Positions 31,804 through 41,908 of a DNA stretch of 64,000 nt are shown one piece after another. The translations under genes were made by a program, and so were the position numbers. The notes under the pieces were generated by a model. That model did not search any database. It had not been told where the DNA came from and worked only from the letters and a program-made list of their open reading frames with translations. Position 1 is the first letter of the stretch. Each line of letters starts with the position of its first letter. The stretch is from Erinaceus europaeus (Eukaryota; Chordata; Mammalia; Eulipotyphla; Erinaceidae). The DNA lies in assembly GCF_950295315.1 (NCBI RefSeq), contig NW_026647366.1:26001-90000 (forward strand), in the 5' to 3' direction.

Positions 31804-32958
31804 AGGCAGACAGATTTCTTCTTCTAGCGTTTGCCCTTCTTCCGCAGCCAGTCAACAGCGTCAGGTTGAGCCTGATGTCAAGTTTCGAGACCTCCTTTGA
31901 ATCTGGAGAGGTGGCAGTCGTTGACTATATGGGTCATCGTCTGTCTGAAGCCGCAGGGGCAGTTCGGGTCGTCTCTGGCTCCCCAGCGATGGAACATAGC
32001 GGCGCACTGGCCATGGCCTGTTCGATAGCGATTGAGGAGGGCCCAATCATAACATGCTAGGTCAAAGCCGGGTTGATGCCTGCAGGGGTCTGTGATGAGG
32101 TGTTTGTTCTTTACCTCAGCTGACTGCCAACTCTGTTTCCAAGAGACTGGAACAGAGAAGTTCAGTGTAGGCGTAGGGGACCAGATTGGGTGACGAGACG
32201 TCAAGCGTTGGACAGGGTGGGCGAAGATCTCCGCGTATATTGGCAGGTCCGGTCGAGCGTAGACTTGGGAAATGAACTTAGATGATGCCGCATCCCGACG
32301 AATATCTGGCGGGGCGATGTTGCTAAGAACTGGCAGCCATGGAACCGGGGTGGAATGGATGGTTCCAGAAATGATCCTCATGGAAGAATATAATTTGGAA
32401 TCGACCAAGTGGATATGGGGGCTACGGAGCCATCCTGGGGCACAGTATTCTGCAGTGGAATAGCATAATGCAAGAGATGATGATTGTAGTGTGGAAGCGC
32501 TCGCGCCCCATGAGGAGCTGGCCAGTCTTGCAATGATGTGATTCCTCGCACCCACCTTTGCTGCAGTTTTTATGAGATGTTCGTGAAATGACAGGGTGCG
32601 ATCGAGAGTAACGCCAAGATAGACTGGCTGGGCTTCATGCCGGATTCTCGTATCGCCAAGCTGCACATTAAGCTCATGCGAGGCCGAGGCATGGTGTAGA
32701 TGGAAAACAGATGATACCGTTTTAGCAGTGCTAGGGATTAGTCGCCATTTTTTACAGTAATCAGATATCAGAGACATGTCTTTCGTGAGTGTTTCCTCGA
32801 GGATGTCGAACTTGGATGCCTGAGTTGCACAGCAGATGTCATTGGCGTAGATGAACTTCCTTGAAGAAGTTTCTGGGAGGTTATTGATGTAAATATTAAA
32901 TAGTGTAGGAGCCAGAACAGAGCCCTGGGGGAGGCCAGGTCAGACTGAGGCAGACAGA
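31804..32958 (-). mobile_element. 5'-truncated Jockey/CR1-like non-LTR retrotransposon, copy 1
   Basis: The body occupies 31815-32947 on the minus strand and is flanked by exact 11-bp AGGCAGACAGA copies at 31804-31814 and 32948-32958, a target-site duplication. The 3' end is CAAACGCTAG followed by AAGAAGAAA, so the tail is (AAG)n and not poly-A. Copy 2 at 60163-60708 has the same 3' junction. The 5' end stops inside the reverse transcriptase domain. L1 has a different protein sequence and a poly-A tail, so this is another clade; the exact clade is not settled from sequence alone. Confidence 0.88.
31878..32936 (-). pseudogene. Reverse transcriptase C-terminal half (non-LTR), catalytically altered
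   Basis: An open frame of about 350 codons without internal stop. In order: GLPQGSVLAPTLFN (RT motif 4) at the 5' break; FIYANDI, where the catalytic box is Y-A-N-D and active enzymes have Y-A-D-D (Asn codon at 32841-32843); YLGVTLDRTLSF (thumb-side motif); ALCYSTAEYCAPGW; MRIISGT; LPVLSNIAPP; LLNRYRTGHG; and a C-terminal C-x-C-x7-H-x4-C knuckle (CPCG...HIVNDC). The frame ends at a TGA (31875-31877), but codons after it still read DAVDWLRKKGKR and stop at TAG exactly at the tail. Non-functional copy: 5'-truncated, Asp to Asn, and no promoter seen. Confidence 0.85.
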
Positions 32959-32959
32959 C

Positions 32960-33343
32960 TGAGAGACGAGGAAGGCCCCAGCCCCGGGTCCTCCCTCCGT
33001 GGGGTGCGGGGGACTCTGACCCAGGCCCTCAGCACAGCGCAGTGAGCTCTCTGCCGGGCACGATGTCTCCCAGCTCCCGAGGACTTGAACCCACAACTGA
33101 GCTGTGACATGACGTTGCAGTCCTGGCCTGGCCCGGGTGACGTCCTGTCTCTCTGGCCGCCGCCCCTGCCCGTGGCCTGGCCCTGCCGACCTGGACGCCG
33201 ACCCCATCCTCTGACCCGTCCTACCTTCTCGCCTTCAGATGAGAGACACAGCAGGGCCGCTCCTGCCCCGCGGGGCCGGGGTTCAAGTCTGGACCCCGGA
33301 GTTTGCAAAGTGTGAGCCTTCCAGGCAGACATCTCCACGTGGG
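32960..33343. other. Degraded SINE-like start, then unassigned
   Basis: 32960-33065 has a GAGAGACGAGG purine remnant and CTCCGTGGGGTGCGGGG text reminiscent of a minus-strand SINE. 33066-33343 is GC-rich without a call. Confidence 0.35.
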
Positions 33344-33668
33344 CTTACTTATTCATTTATTTATTCATTTATTTTTATTATTTGTTTAGTTCTGCCTCCA
33401 GGGTTATCGCTGGGGCTCGGTGCCCGCACTTCAAATCCACTGCTCCTGGAGGCCGTTTTACCCACTTTATTGAACAGGACAGAGAGAAATTGAGAGAGGA
33501 GGAGAAGATAGAGAGGGGGAGAGACGGAGACACCTGCAGTCCTGCTCCACTGCTCATGGAGCCTCCCTGTGCAGGTGGGACTGGGGCTCAAACCTGGACT
33601 CTTGTGTGGGTCCTTGTGTTTCATACTATGTGCACTTAGCTGCATAACCACCACCCACCCCGCCCCCA
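33344..33668 (-). mobile_element. G1c composite SINE, near full length
   Basis: T-rich tail, reversed 3' module (CCAGGGTTATCGCTGGGGCT, CCACTGCTCCTGGAGGCC), ATTGAACAGGACAGAGAGAAA, purine block, ACACCTGCAGTCCTGC, TGCAGGTGGGACTGGGGC and TCAAACCTGG. Confidence 0.88.
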
Positions 33669-33689
33669 GGAGGACTATTAAAGATGGCT

Positions 33690-33867
33690 CCTGGGGCTGG
33701 CCCGTGGCGCACCTGGCTCAGTGCTCCTCACCAGGCACAAGGCCCTGGGTTCAAGCCCCCAGTCCCCACCTACAGGAGGGAGATTCACAAGTGCTGCAGA
33801 AGGGCTGCAGGGTCTCTCCGTCTCTCTCCCTCTTGATTTCTCTCTCTAGAAAATAAAATAAAGTTGA

Positions 33868-33907
<40 letters not shown>

Positions 33908-34035
33908 AGGAAAGAAAGAAAGAAAGAAAGAAAGAGAGAAAGGGTGAAAGGGGCCATGGGAGCAGTTGATTCATGGTGCAGGCACCAAGCCCCAGTGACA
34001 ACTCTGGTGGAAATTATAAAATCAAAGAAAGGAAG
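33690..34035 (+). mobile_element. G1c composite SINE with internal GAAA array
   Basis: Head GGCCCGTGGCGCACCTGGC, B box GGTTCAAGCCCCC, CACCTACAGGAGGGAG, CT-rich stretch, AAAATAAAATAAAG, the tetranucleotide array, then the 3' module GGAGCAGTTGATTCATGG and CACCAAGCCCCAGTGAC. Confidence 0.85.
33866..33942. repeat. (GAAA)n microsatellite
   Basis: About 18 GAAA units with one GAAGG interruption, expanded at the junction of the two SINE modules. Confidence 0.95.
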
Positions 34036-34095
34036 GAAGGAGGGAGGGAGGGAGGGAGAGAGAGAGGGAGGGAGGGAGGGAGGAGAGGAAGGAAT
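34030..34095. repeat. (GGGA)n microsatellite
   Basis: GGAAGGAAGG followed by GGGA repeats at the 3' end of the preceding SINE. Confidence 0.9.
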
Positions 34096-34189
34096 GGGTC
34101 CCATGGGCCGCATGCTGCCATGTTCCCTGTACCAACAGGCTGGTCTGGCTCCCGGGCCTTTTGAAGGAAGGTGTGTTCTGTAGTTTCCG

Positions 34190-34612
34190 ATCCTCTCAGA
34201 TTCTCTGTCTCCCTGTCTCCCTGCCTCCCTGTCTCCCTGTCTCTCTGTCTCCCAGTCTCTCTGTCTCTCTGTCTCCCTGTCTCCCTGTCTCTCTGTCTCC
34301 CTGTCTCTCTGTCTCTCTGTCTCTTGGCCTCCCTGTCTCCCTGTCTCCCTGTCTTCCTGTCTCCCTGTCTCTCTGTCTCCCTGTCTCTCTGTCTCTCTGT
34401 CTCCCTGTCTCTCTGTCTCTCTGTCTCTTGGCCTCCCTGTCTCCCTGTCTCTCTGTCTCCCTGTCTCTCTGTCTCTTGGCCTCCCTGTCTCTCTGTCTCC
34501 CTGTCTCTCTGTCTCTCTGTCTCCCTGTCTCTCTGTCTCTTGGCCTCCTTGTCTCTCTGTCTCTCTGTCTCTTGGCCTCCCTGTCTCTCGGCCCCTCTGT
34601 CTCCATCTGGAA
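34190..34612. repeat. CTGTCTC-type CT-rich minisatellite
   Basis: Octamer units CTGTCTCC and CTGTCTCT mixed with a periodic CTCTTGGCCTCC variant. Its higher-order spacing is visible near 34320, 34425, 34475 and 34540. Confidence 0.92.
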
Positions 34613-35044
34613 AAGCCGTCCCAGGGCAGAGACATGCGGGTGGGACATGTCACTGGGGGACACCCGGCCCCGCTTCACCACGTGCCCCCATGAAAGACGG
34701 AGGCGTGGGGGGAGCCCGGGGAGGTGGGTGCTTGGCCAGGTGCTCAGCCGGGACCCCGGGGCCGTGAGGGCAGCTCATTGTCTCTGCCTCAGTCCAGCGA
34801 GAGACCCAGGTCTGGGTGACGGTGAGGAGAGTGTCCGCAGGGTGAGCCAGGCCTCACGCGGCCCTGAACAGTCAAATCCCCAGGCTGAGAGGCCTCACCG
34901 GCCTTTAACAGAGATGCAGAGATGCAGAGACAGAGACAGGGAGAGACAGCACAGCCTGTCTGAGCAGCCAGGGGCCATGGGACCGAGCCATTCGGGGTTA
35001 CTGAGCCCCGCATCCCCCCACAATCCGTTCTTTCCTTTTATGCT
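34613..35044. other. Unassigned sequence
   Basis: GC-rich single-copy-looking stretch between two CT-rich arrays. No exon call. Confidence 0.4.
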
Positions 35045-36530
35045 TTCTCCTATTTCTGTCTCTCTCCCTCCTTCTCTCTCCCACTCTGTCTCTCTCTGTC
35101 TCTCTTCCCCCTGTGTCTCTCTCTCCTCCTCTGTGTCTCTTTCTCCCCCTCTCTGTCTCTCTCCTCCTCTCTATCCCCCTCAGTGTGTCTCTCCCCCTCT
35201 TGTATCTCTCTTTCTCCCTGTCTCTCCCCCTTTTTCTCCCCCTCTGTCCTCTCTCTTCCCTTCTCTGTCTCTCTCCCCCTCTTCATCTCTCTCCCCCTCT
35301 CTGTCTCTCTCCCCCTCTCTGTCTCTCCCCCTCTCTGTCTCTCTCCCCCTCTCTGTCTCTCCCCCTCTCTGTCTCTCTCCCCCTCTCTGTCTCTCTCCTT
35401 CTCTGTCTCTCTCCCCCTCTCTGTCTTTCTCCTTCTCTGTCTCTCTCCCCCTCTCTGTCTCTCTCCTTCTCTGTCTCTCTCCTTCTCTGTCTCTCTCCCC
35501 CTCTCTGTCTCTCTCCTTCTCTGTCTCTCTCCTTCTCTGTCTCTCTCCCCCTCTCTGTCTCTCTCCTTCTCTGTCTCTCTCCCCCTCTCTGTCTCTCTCC
35601 CCCTCTCTGTCTCTCTCCTTCTCTGTCTCTCTCCCCCTCTCTGTCTCTCCCCCTCTCTGTCTCTCCCCTTTCTGTCTCTCCCTCTCTGTCTCTCCCTCTC
35701 TGTCTCTCCCTCTCTGTCTCTCTCCCCCTCTCTGTCTCTCTCCTCTGTCTCTCTCCCCCTCTCTGTCTCTCCCCCTCTCTGTCTCTCCCCTTTCTGTCTC
35801 TCCCTGTCTCTCCCTCTCTGTCTCTCCCCCTCTCTGTCTCTCCCTCTCTGTCTCTCCCCCTCTCTGTCTCTCCCCCCCTCTCTCTCCCTCTCTGTCTCTC
35901 CCCCCTCTCTGTCTCTCCCTCTCTGTCTCTCCCCCTCTCTGTCTCTCCCCCCCTCTCTCTCCCTCTCTGTCTCTCCCCCCTCTCTGTCTCTCCCTCTCTG
36001 TATCTCCCCCTCTCTGTCTCTCCCCCCTCTCTGTCTCTCCCCCTCTCTGTCTCTCCCTCTCTGTCTCTCCCCCTCTCTGTCTCTCCCCTTTCTGTCTCTC
36101 CCTGTCTCTCCCTCTCTGTCTCTCCCCCTCTCTGTCTCTCCCTCTCTGTCTCTCCCCCTCTCTGTCTCTCCCCCTCTCTGTCTCTCCCCCCCTCTCTCTC
36201 CCTCTCTGTCTCTCCCCCCTCTCTGTCTCTCCCTCTCTGTCTCTCCCCCTCTCTGTCTCTCCCCCCTCTCTGTCTCTCCCCCTCTCTGTCTCTCCCCCCC
36301 TCTCTCTCCCTCTCTGTCTCTCCCCCTCTCTGTCTCTCCCTCTCTGTCTCTCCCCCTCTCTGTCTCTCCCCCTCTCTGTCTCTCCCTCTCTGTATCTCCC
36401 CCTCTCTGTCTCTCCCCCTCTCTGTCTCTCCCCCTCTCTGTCTCTCCCCCTCTCTGTCTCTCCCCCCTCTCTGTCTCTCCCCCCTCTCTGTCTCTCCCCC
36501 TCTCTGTCTCTCTCCCTCTTCTTCTCTCTG
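35045..36530. repeat. 1.5 kb CT-rich minisatellite (CTCTCTGTCTCTCCCC type)
   Basis: Units of 13-20 bp of CTCTGTCTCTCTCCCCCT and shorter forms. The plus strand is C/T with about one G per unit. From about 35650 onward shorter CCCTCTCTGTCTCT units dominate, with repeated inserts of CCCCCCCTCTCTCTCCC. Long open frames rich in Ser, Leu and Pro are artefacts. Confidence 0.95.
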
Positions 36531-37684
36531 ACACTGATGGGGAAGTGGGGTTTCCTGCAGCAGGAGGCCCTCCCACCCGGGATGTCTGCTCAGGAAACAG
36601 CACCAGGTTGGCAAGGCTGCCCGAGGGCAGGGGCTGGTGGGAACAGTCGTGCATTCCTGTGGCTCCCCACAAAATCCCAGGGTGCCCTGGGAGGCCCGCG
36701 GAGGCCCGGCCGCAGGGCCCAGTGCAGGTGGCACACAGGAGGGCTCAGCGCCGGGGGTCTGCTGGGCCCCATGTGCTCAGCACATGTCCAGGCTGCCCGG
36801 GGAGGCCTGGCTTCATGCGGCCCCTCCCGGGACAAGCGGCCGGGCCGCGGCTGTCACGTCACGGAGTTGTCCACCGGGCTGATCCCCCTCCCCCCCCCCC
36901 CCCCCGCTAAGGTTGAGTGTTCGTGAGATGCGGGTTTTGTGGCTGGAAACAAGCTCTGTGAGCAGGGGACAGTTACATGGCTGCAGAGAAAGACGCAGAG
37001 ACGCAGAGGCCCGGAGGCACGCACACGGCCTACAGCCCATGGCCCCGAGCCCCAGGACAGAGCTCCAAACGGCTGTGTGCGAAGGCGGGTCCCCACCCTC
37101 AATAACCTGGCACCCACCCCACAGCTCGGCGGTGACTCCTCTGTGGGGTCTCGCCACAGGCACAGAGCCGGCCCCGCGGCCGCGTGGGGACGGACACTGG
37201 GCAGGGGACAGAGCCCAGCCCTTGCTCTGCCCCTCGAGCTGCTTGCCCCAGCCAGGGCAGAGTCTCCTGGGTAAACAGGACGGAACGGCTTTGTTCTGAC
37301 TCCAGAAAGCCCACTGGGCGCTCATATCACCCTGCCCATCCAAGGACGGGGAGGGGCGGGAAGAGACGGGCCTGCTGACGGGGACCCGGTCTCAGCACAG
37401 TCCTGACGAGGGTCCGCAGGGCAGGACATCTGGCACTGGCTCAGGGAGGCTGAGGGAACATGTGAAGAGATCCCCAGCCCCCCAGTGCTGCGACTCAGGG
37501 CCTTGCGACGGGGGCGGGCGGCAGCTCTGGGCCCTGCCCTGACACGCCGTGGGTTATGAGACCTCTGCTCTGCTCGGTGCCCTCGCACCCAGCCTTGTAA
37601 ACACGGGGTGCCAGGGATCCCCAAATGAGCGGCCACCCAGCAGGATGGCGGGGAACACCAGACAATCACTACAGTGTAACACAG
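36531..37684. other. Unassigned GC-rich sequence
   Basis: Contains an oligo-C run at about 36885-36905 and no other recognised feature. Overlapping open frames on both strands have no family resemblance. Confidence 0.4.
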
Positions 37685-38050
37685 TCATTTCTTAAAAATT
37701 TTAATCAGAGACTTAATGATGAACAAGGTTGTAAGATCAGAGGGGACAATCCCACACAGCTCCCACCCCCAGAGCTCCCTGTCCCCTCCCCTCCATTGGA
37801 AGCTTCCCTGTTCTTTATCCCTGTGGGAGCAGGGACCCAGATTCTCTATGGGGAGCAGAAGGTGGGAGTTGTGGCTTCTGTCATTGCTTCTCCGCTGGAC
37901 ATGGGTGTTGGCAGGTGGATCCACACCCCCAGCCTGTGTCTGTCTGTCCCTAGTGGGGCAGGGCTCTGGGGAGGGGAGGCTCCAGGACACGGGGTGAGGC
38001 CGTCTGCCCAGGGAGGTCAGGATGGCGTCATGGTGGGTAACAGGCATGAG
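37685..38050 (+). mobile_element. Unclassified hedgehog interspersed repeat, longer copy
   Basis: Begins TTTTAATCAGAGACTTAATG and contains CCCTCCATTGGAAGCTTCCC, TTCTTTATCCCTGTGGG, CTTCTCCGCTGGACATGGG and AGTGGGGCAGGGCTCTGGGG. I associate this text with a common hedgehog repeat but cannot assign its class. A diverged relative lies at 45020-45260. Orientation is arbitrary. Confidence 0.55.
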
Positions 38051-38149
38051 ACTGAGTGTGGCACAGGAGTGTGAGGCTGTCTGTGTGAGTTTGCAGGCAT
38101 GTGACTGCGTGTATGGAGGGGAGTGTGTCTGTGTGAGCTCCTGTCTGCC

Positions 38150-38350
38150 ATCCCTTCCCGTCCCCGTCCCTCCTCCCTCACTCCATCCCCATCCCTCACC
38201 CCATCCCTCCTCCCTCACTCATCCCTCCTCCCTCACTCATCCCTCCTCCCTCACCCCATCCCTCCTCCCTCACTCCATCCCCATCCCTCCTCCCTCACCC
38301 CATACCTCCTCCCTCACCCCATCCCTCTTCCCTCACCCCATCCCCGTGTC
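38150..38350. repeat. CCTCCCTCACTCATCCCT minisatellite
   Basis: About 11 units of CCTCCCTCACTCATC or CCTCCCTCACCCCATC with occasional CCATCCCC inserts. Confidence 0.92.
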
Positions 38351-38444
38351 CCATCCACGTCCCCGTCCTCGTCCTCAGGCCCTGACAGCAGCACTGTACA
38401 GGGCGGGGCTGTGTCTCCATGCCTCTTGTCAGAACCCGCGTGAA

Positions 38445-38725
38445 ACCCCATTCCCTCTAATAAAGTATATTTTGTCCTCGAGCAGCTCGAATAAGATGTC
38501 ATCCCCGGTTTTGTTCTGGCTCACACCCCGCTGACGCTCCCAGGCGGCAGCAAATTGCCTCACTGAAGCCTGGCACTGTCGTCAAGGCCGAGTCTCGGGT
38601 GCGAGCGGGACCATGAATATCAAGTGAGGAGATTATACGGCCATGCTTCTGGGGGCTGCGGCCCATTCTGGGTGGGCATCTCTCAGATCAATATAATTAT
38701 GTCATAAAAACACACAGGAACGGCC
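38445..38725. other. Conserved-element-like island
   Basis: Unique sequence with TAATAAAGTATATTTTG, GCAGCAAATTGCCTC, CCATGAATATCAAGTGAGG, GAGATTATACGGCC and ATCAATATAATTATGTCAT, ending where the next array begins. Regulatory role inferred. Confidence 0.45.
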
Positions 38726-38734
38726 TGTGCCCCA

Positions 38735-40160
38735 GCCTCCTGCTAGACTCATCTCTGTGTCCCCGTCTCTGTGTCCTTGTCTCTATCTCCCTGTCTCTGT
38801 GTCCCCATCTCTGTGTCCTTGTCTCTATCTCCCCATCTCTGTGTCCCCGTCTCTGTGTTCTTGTCTCTATCTCCCCATCTCTGTGTCCCCGTCTTTGTGT
38901 TCTTGTCTCTATCTCCCCATCTCTGTGTCTCTGTCTCTATCTCCCCATCTCTGTGTCCCCATCTCTGTGTCCCTATTTCTATCTCCCCGTCTCTGTGTCC
39001 CCATCTCTGTGTCCTTGTCTCTATCTCCCCATCTCTGTGTCCCCATCTCTGTGTCCTTGTCTCTATCTCCCCATCACTGTGTCCCTGTCTCTATCTCCCC
39101 ATCTCTGTGTCCTCATTTCTGTGTCCCTGTCTCTATTTCCCCATCTCTGTGTCCCCATCTGTGTCCTTGTCTCTATCTCCCCATCTCTGTGTCCTCGTCT
39201 CTGTGTCCCCGTCTCTATCTCCCCATCTCTGTGTCCCCATCTCTGTGTCCCCGTTTCTATCTCCCCATCTCTGTGTCCTTGTCTCTATCTCCCCATCTCT
39301 GTGTCCTCATTTCTGTGTCCCTGTCTCTATTTCCCCGTCTCTGTGTCCCCATCTCTGTGTCCTTGTCTCTATCTTCCTGTCTCTGTGTCCTCATTTCTGT
39401 GTCCCTGTCTCTATTTCCCCATCTCTGTGTCCTCGTCTCTGTGTCTCTGTCTCTATCTCCCCGTCTCTGTGTCCCCATCTCTGTGTCCTTGTCTCTATCT
39501 CCCCATCTCTGTGTCCCCGTCTCTGTGTCCTTGTCTCTATCTCCCCATCTCTGTGTCCCCATCTCTGTGTCCTTGTCTCTATCTCCCCATCTCTGTGTCC
39601 CCGTCTCTGTGTCCTTGTCTCTATCTCCCCATCTCTGTGTCCCCATCTCTGTGTCCTTGTCTCTATCTCCCCATCTCTGTGTCCCTCTCTCTGTGTCCCC
39701 GTCTCTATCTCCCCATCTCTGTGTCCTTGTCTCTATCTCCCCATCTCTGTGTCCCTGTCTCTATTTCCCCATCTCTGTGTCCCCATCTGTGTCCTTGTCT
39801 CTATCTCCCCATCTCTGTGTCCTCGTCTCTGTGTCTCCATCTCTATCTCCCCATCTCTGTGTCCCTCTCTCTGTGTCCCCATCTCTATCTCCCCATCTCT
39901 GTGTCCTTGTCTCTATCTCCCCGTCTCTGTGTCCCCATCTCTGTGTCCTTGTCTCTATCTCCCCATCTCTGTGTCCCCATCTCTGTGTCCTTGTCTCCAT
40001 CTCCCCATCTCTGTGTCCCCATCTCTGTGTCCTTGTCTCTCTGTCCCCATCTCTGTGTCCTTGTCTCTCTGTCCCCATCTCTGTGTCTCCGTCTCTGTCT
40101 CCCCATCTCTGTATCCCTGTCTCTATCTCCCCGTCTCTGTGTCTCCGACTCTGTGTGGTC
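38735..40160. repeat. 14-bp-based minisatellite with 42-bp higher-order units
   Basis: Monomers CCCCATCTCTGTGT and CCTTGTCTCTATCT (14 bp each) and a third variant alternate to form 28- and 42-bp units. Because 42 is divisible by three, frames stay open and give a repeated Ser/Leu/Pro/Cys/Val-rich 14-residue pattern. There is no start context, splice signal or domain, so I do not call a protein. Confidence 0.95.
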
Positions 40161-40679
40161 CACTGACCCCACGTGTGTGCTGTGGGCACCCTGGCACCCT
40201 GGCTGGAGCACCCCCACACACGCACAGTGGACATCCTCGCACACCACACCACCACACACATACACGCACGCACGTGCCTGTCAGCTCTCACGCTAACCCA
40301 CACGCACGCTCACACCCGTGGCCTTGCGCACACAAGCACGAGCGAGCCCAGGGAACAGGCGCGGTGCCCTCACTGGACGTGGGTCCCCGGGGGCAGCTGG
40401 TCGCCGTGCCATCTCGGCCCCCGTCGGCCTCAGGGGGCTGCTGCCCACAGAGGACAAAGCTGGGCTCTGCGGTGGGGCCTCTGGGCGAAGCAGCCCTGCA
40501 GACCCACAGGACGTGTGCCCGTCCGCCTTCCGCCGCCCGTCCGGGGGCTCCCCTCTCGGCGCTGTTCAGTGGCCGTGGGGCTGGCACCTCTGTGACGCCC
40601 TGTGACAGTGATATCTGTGTCCTCGAGGTAACTCAGGGGACAAAGCACGGGGGGGTCTGCCTCAGAGCTGAGTGGGCTT
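40161..40679. other. Unassigned; CA-rich patch
   Basis: 40205-40325 is rich in CACACA/CGCACG dinucleotide-like sequence. The remainder is GC-rich with no gene call. Confidence 0.4.
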
Positions 40680-40813
40680 GCTGCCTCTCCTCTCTCTCTC
40701 TCTCTCCTTCCCTCCCTCTCTCTATCTCTCTCCCTCTTTCGCTATCTCTTTCCCTCTCTCTCTCTCCTTCTCTCTCTTCCTCTGTCTTCCCCTCTCTCTC
40801 CCTCTCTTTCCTT

Positions 40814-40854
<41 letters not shown>

Positions 40855-40905
40855 CCTCCCTCCCCCTCTCTCTCTTTCCTTCTTCTCTCTCATAAAATAA
40901 ATGAA
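40680..40905. repeat. CT-rich low-complexity tract with SINE-like tail
   Basis: TCTCTCCCTC-type tract ending in CATAAAATAAATGAACCC, which resembles the CT-rich part and tail of a plus-strand SINE whose 5' half is missing. Confidence 0.75.
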
Positions 40906-41407
40906 CCCTAAGTGAGTTGGGATCCTGGTGCAAGGTGGTGAGAGGGGCCTGAGTGGGAGGATCTCAGCTGACCTGCCACGGGGAGATGAGAGATTGTCCC
41001 CCATGTGCCGCCAACCTGTCCAGTCAGGACAGCAGGGCCCTTCCTTCTGCAGCTACAGATGAGAGCCTGGCGGGCACCTGTCCTCTGGGGGCAGCAGAGA
41101 GCACTGTGGAGGGAGGTGGGGTGCTCCTCGCCCGGCCCCCCAGAGCTCCCCAAGGCCCGGTTCCCTGAGCCCCCCTGGGCTTCTCCCGGCTGAGCTCGGC
41201 ATCCTGCCCTGCACCCCAGTTTCTAGCCCCCTTCGTGTCCTCGGCCCCCACCCTGCATTGCAGAAGTCAGCCCCCCGGGAGACAGGCATCCAGAGCCACC
41301 AGTTTGGATAAGCCTGTGGTCTAGCGGCACCTTCCCAGGGGCCCCCAGGAATGACCATCCTGCCCCGGGGACAGTGAGTAGCCCTGGACGCTGGGGACAG
41401 GCTCAGC
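40906..41407. other. Unassigned GC-rich sequence
   Basis: No exon or repeat family recognised. Confidence 0.4.
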
Positions 41408-41612
41408 GTTCCTTCCTTCCTTCCTTCCTTTTTATTTGACATGCAGAGAGAAATTGAGAGACGAGGGGGAGATGGAGAGACAGACATCCCTGCCGCCCTG
41501 CTCCACTGCTGGGGAAACGTCCCCCCGTAGGTGGGGACCAGGGGCTCCAATCCGGGTCCTTGAGCCTGGGAACGGGCGCACTCAACCAGATGAGCCATCA
41601 CCTGGTCCCTTT
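41408..41612 (-). mobile_element. G1 SINE (cluster member 1)
   Basis: Tail with (TTCC)n and TTTTTATTTGACATGCAGAG, GAGAAATTGAGAGACGAGG, CCCTGCCGCCCTGCTCCAC, AGGTGGGGACCAGGGGC and CATCACCTGGTCCC head. Confidence 0.85.
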
Positions 41613-41649
41613 CTACTTATCCATTATTTTTATATAAATATTTATTTAT

Positions 41650-41908
41650 TTTCCCTTTGGTTGTCCTTGTTTTTATTGTTCTTATAGTTATTATTGTTGT
41701 CGTCATTGTTGGATAGGACAGAGAGAAATGGAGAGTGGAGGGGAAGACAGAGAGGGGGAGAGAAAGACAGACACCTGCAGACCTGCTTCACCGCCTGTGA
41801 AGCGACTGCCCTGCAGGTGGGGAGCCGGGGGCTCGAACCGGGATCCTTACGCCGGTCCTTGCGCTTTGTGCCACCTGCGCTTAACCCGCTGAGCTACAGC
41901 CTGACTCC
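41650..41908 (-). mobile_element. Young G1 SINE (cluster member 2)
   Basis: TTTCCCTTTGGTTGTCCTTG, a TTATTATTGTTGTCGTC region, TTGGATAGGACAGAGAGAAA, AGACACCTGCAGACCTGC, CTGCAGGTGGGGAGCC, GGCTCGAACCGGGATCC (reversed B box) and CTTAACCCGCTGAGCTAC (reversed A box). It closely matches the copy at 24216-24492. Confidence 0.93.

Noticed and set aside
31804..32958. Contaminating invertebrate sequence
   Set aside because: The element is flanked by an 11-bp target duplication, and a second independent insertion lies 28 kb away among hedgehog-type SINEs.
38727..40900. 479- and 709-codon frames of Ser/Leu/Pro/Cys/Val repeats
   Set aside because: They follow from a 42-bp unit divisible by three. No gene-like codon use or boundaries.
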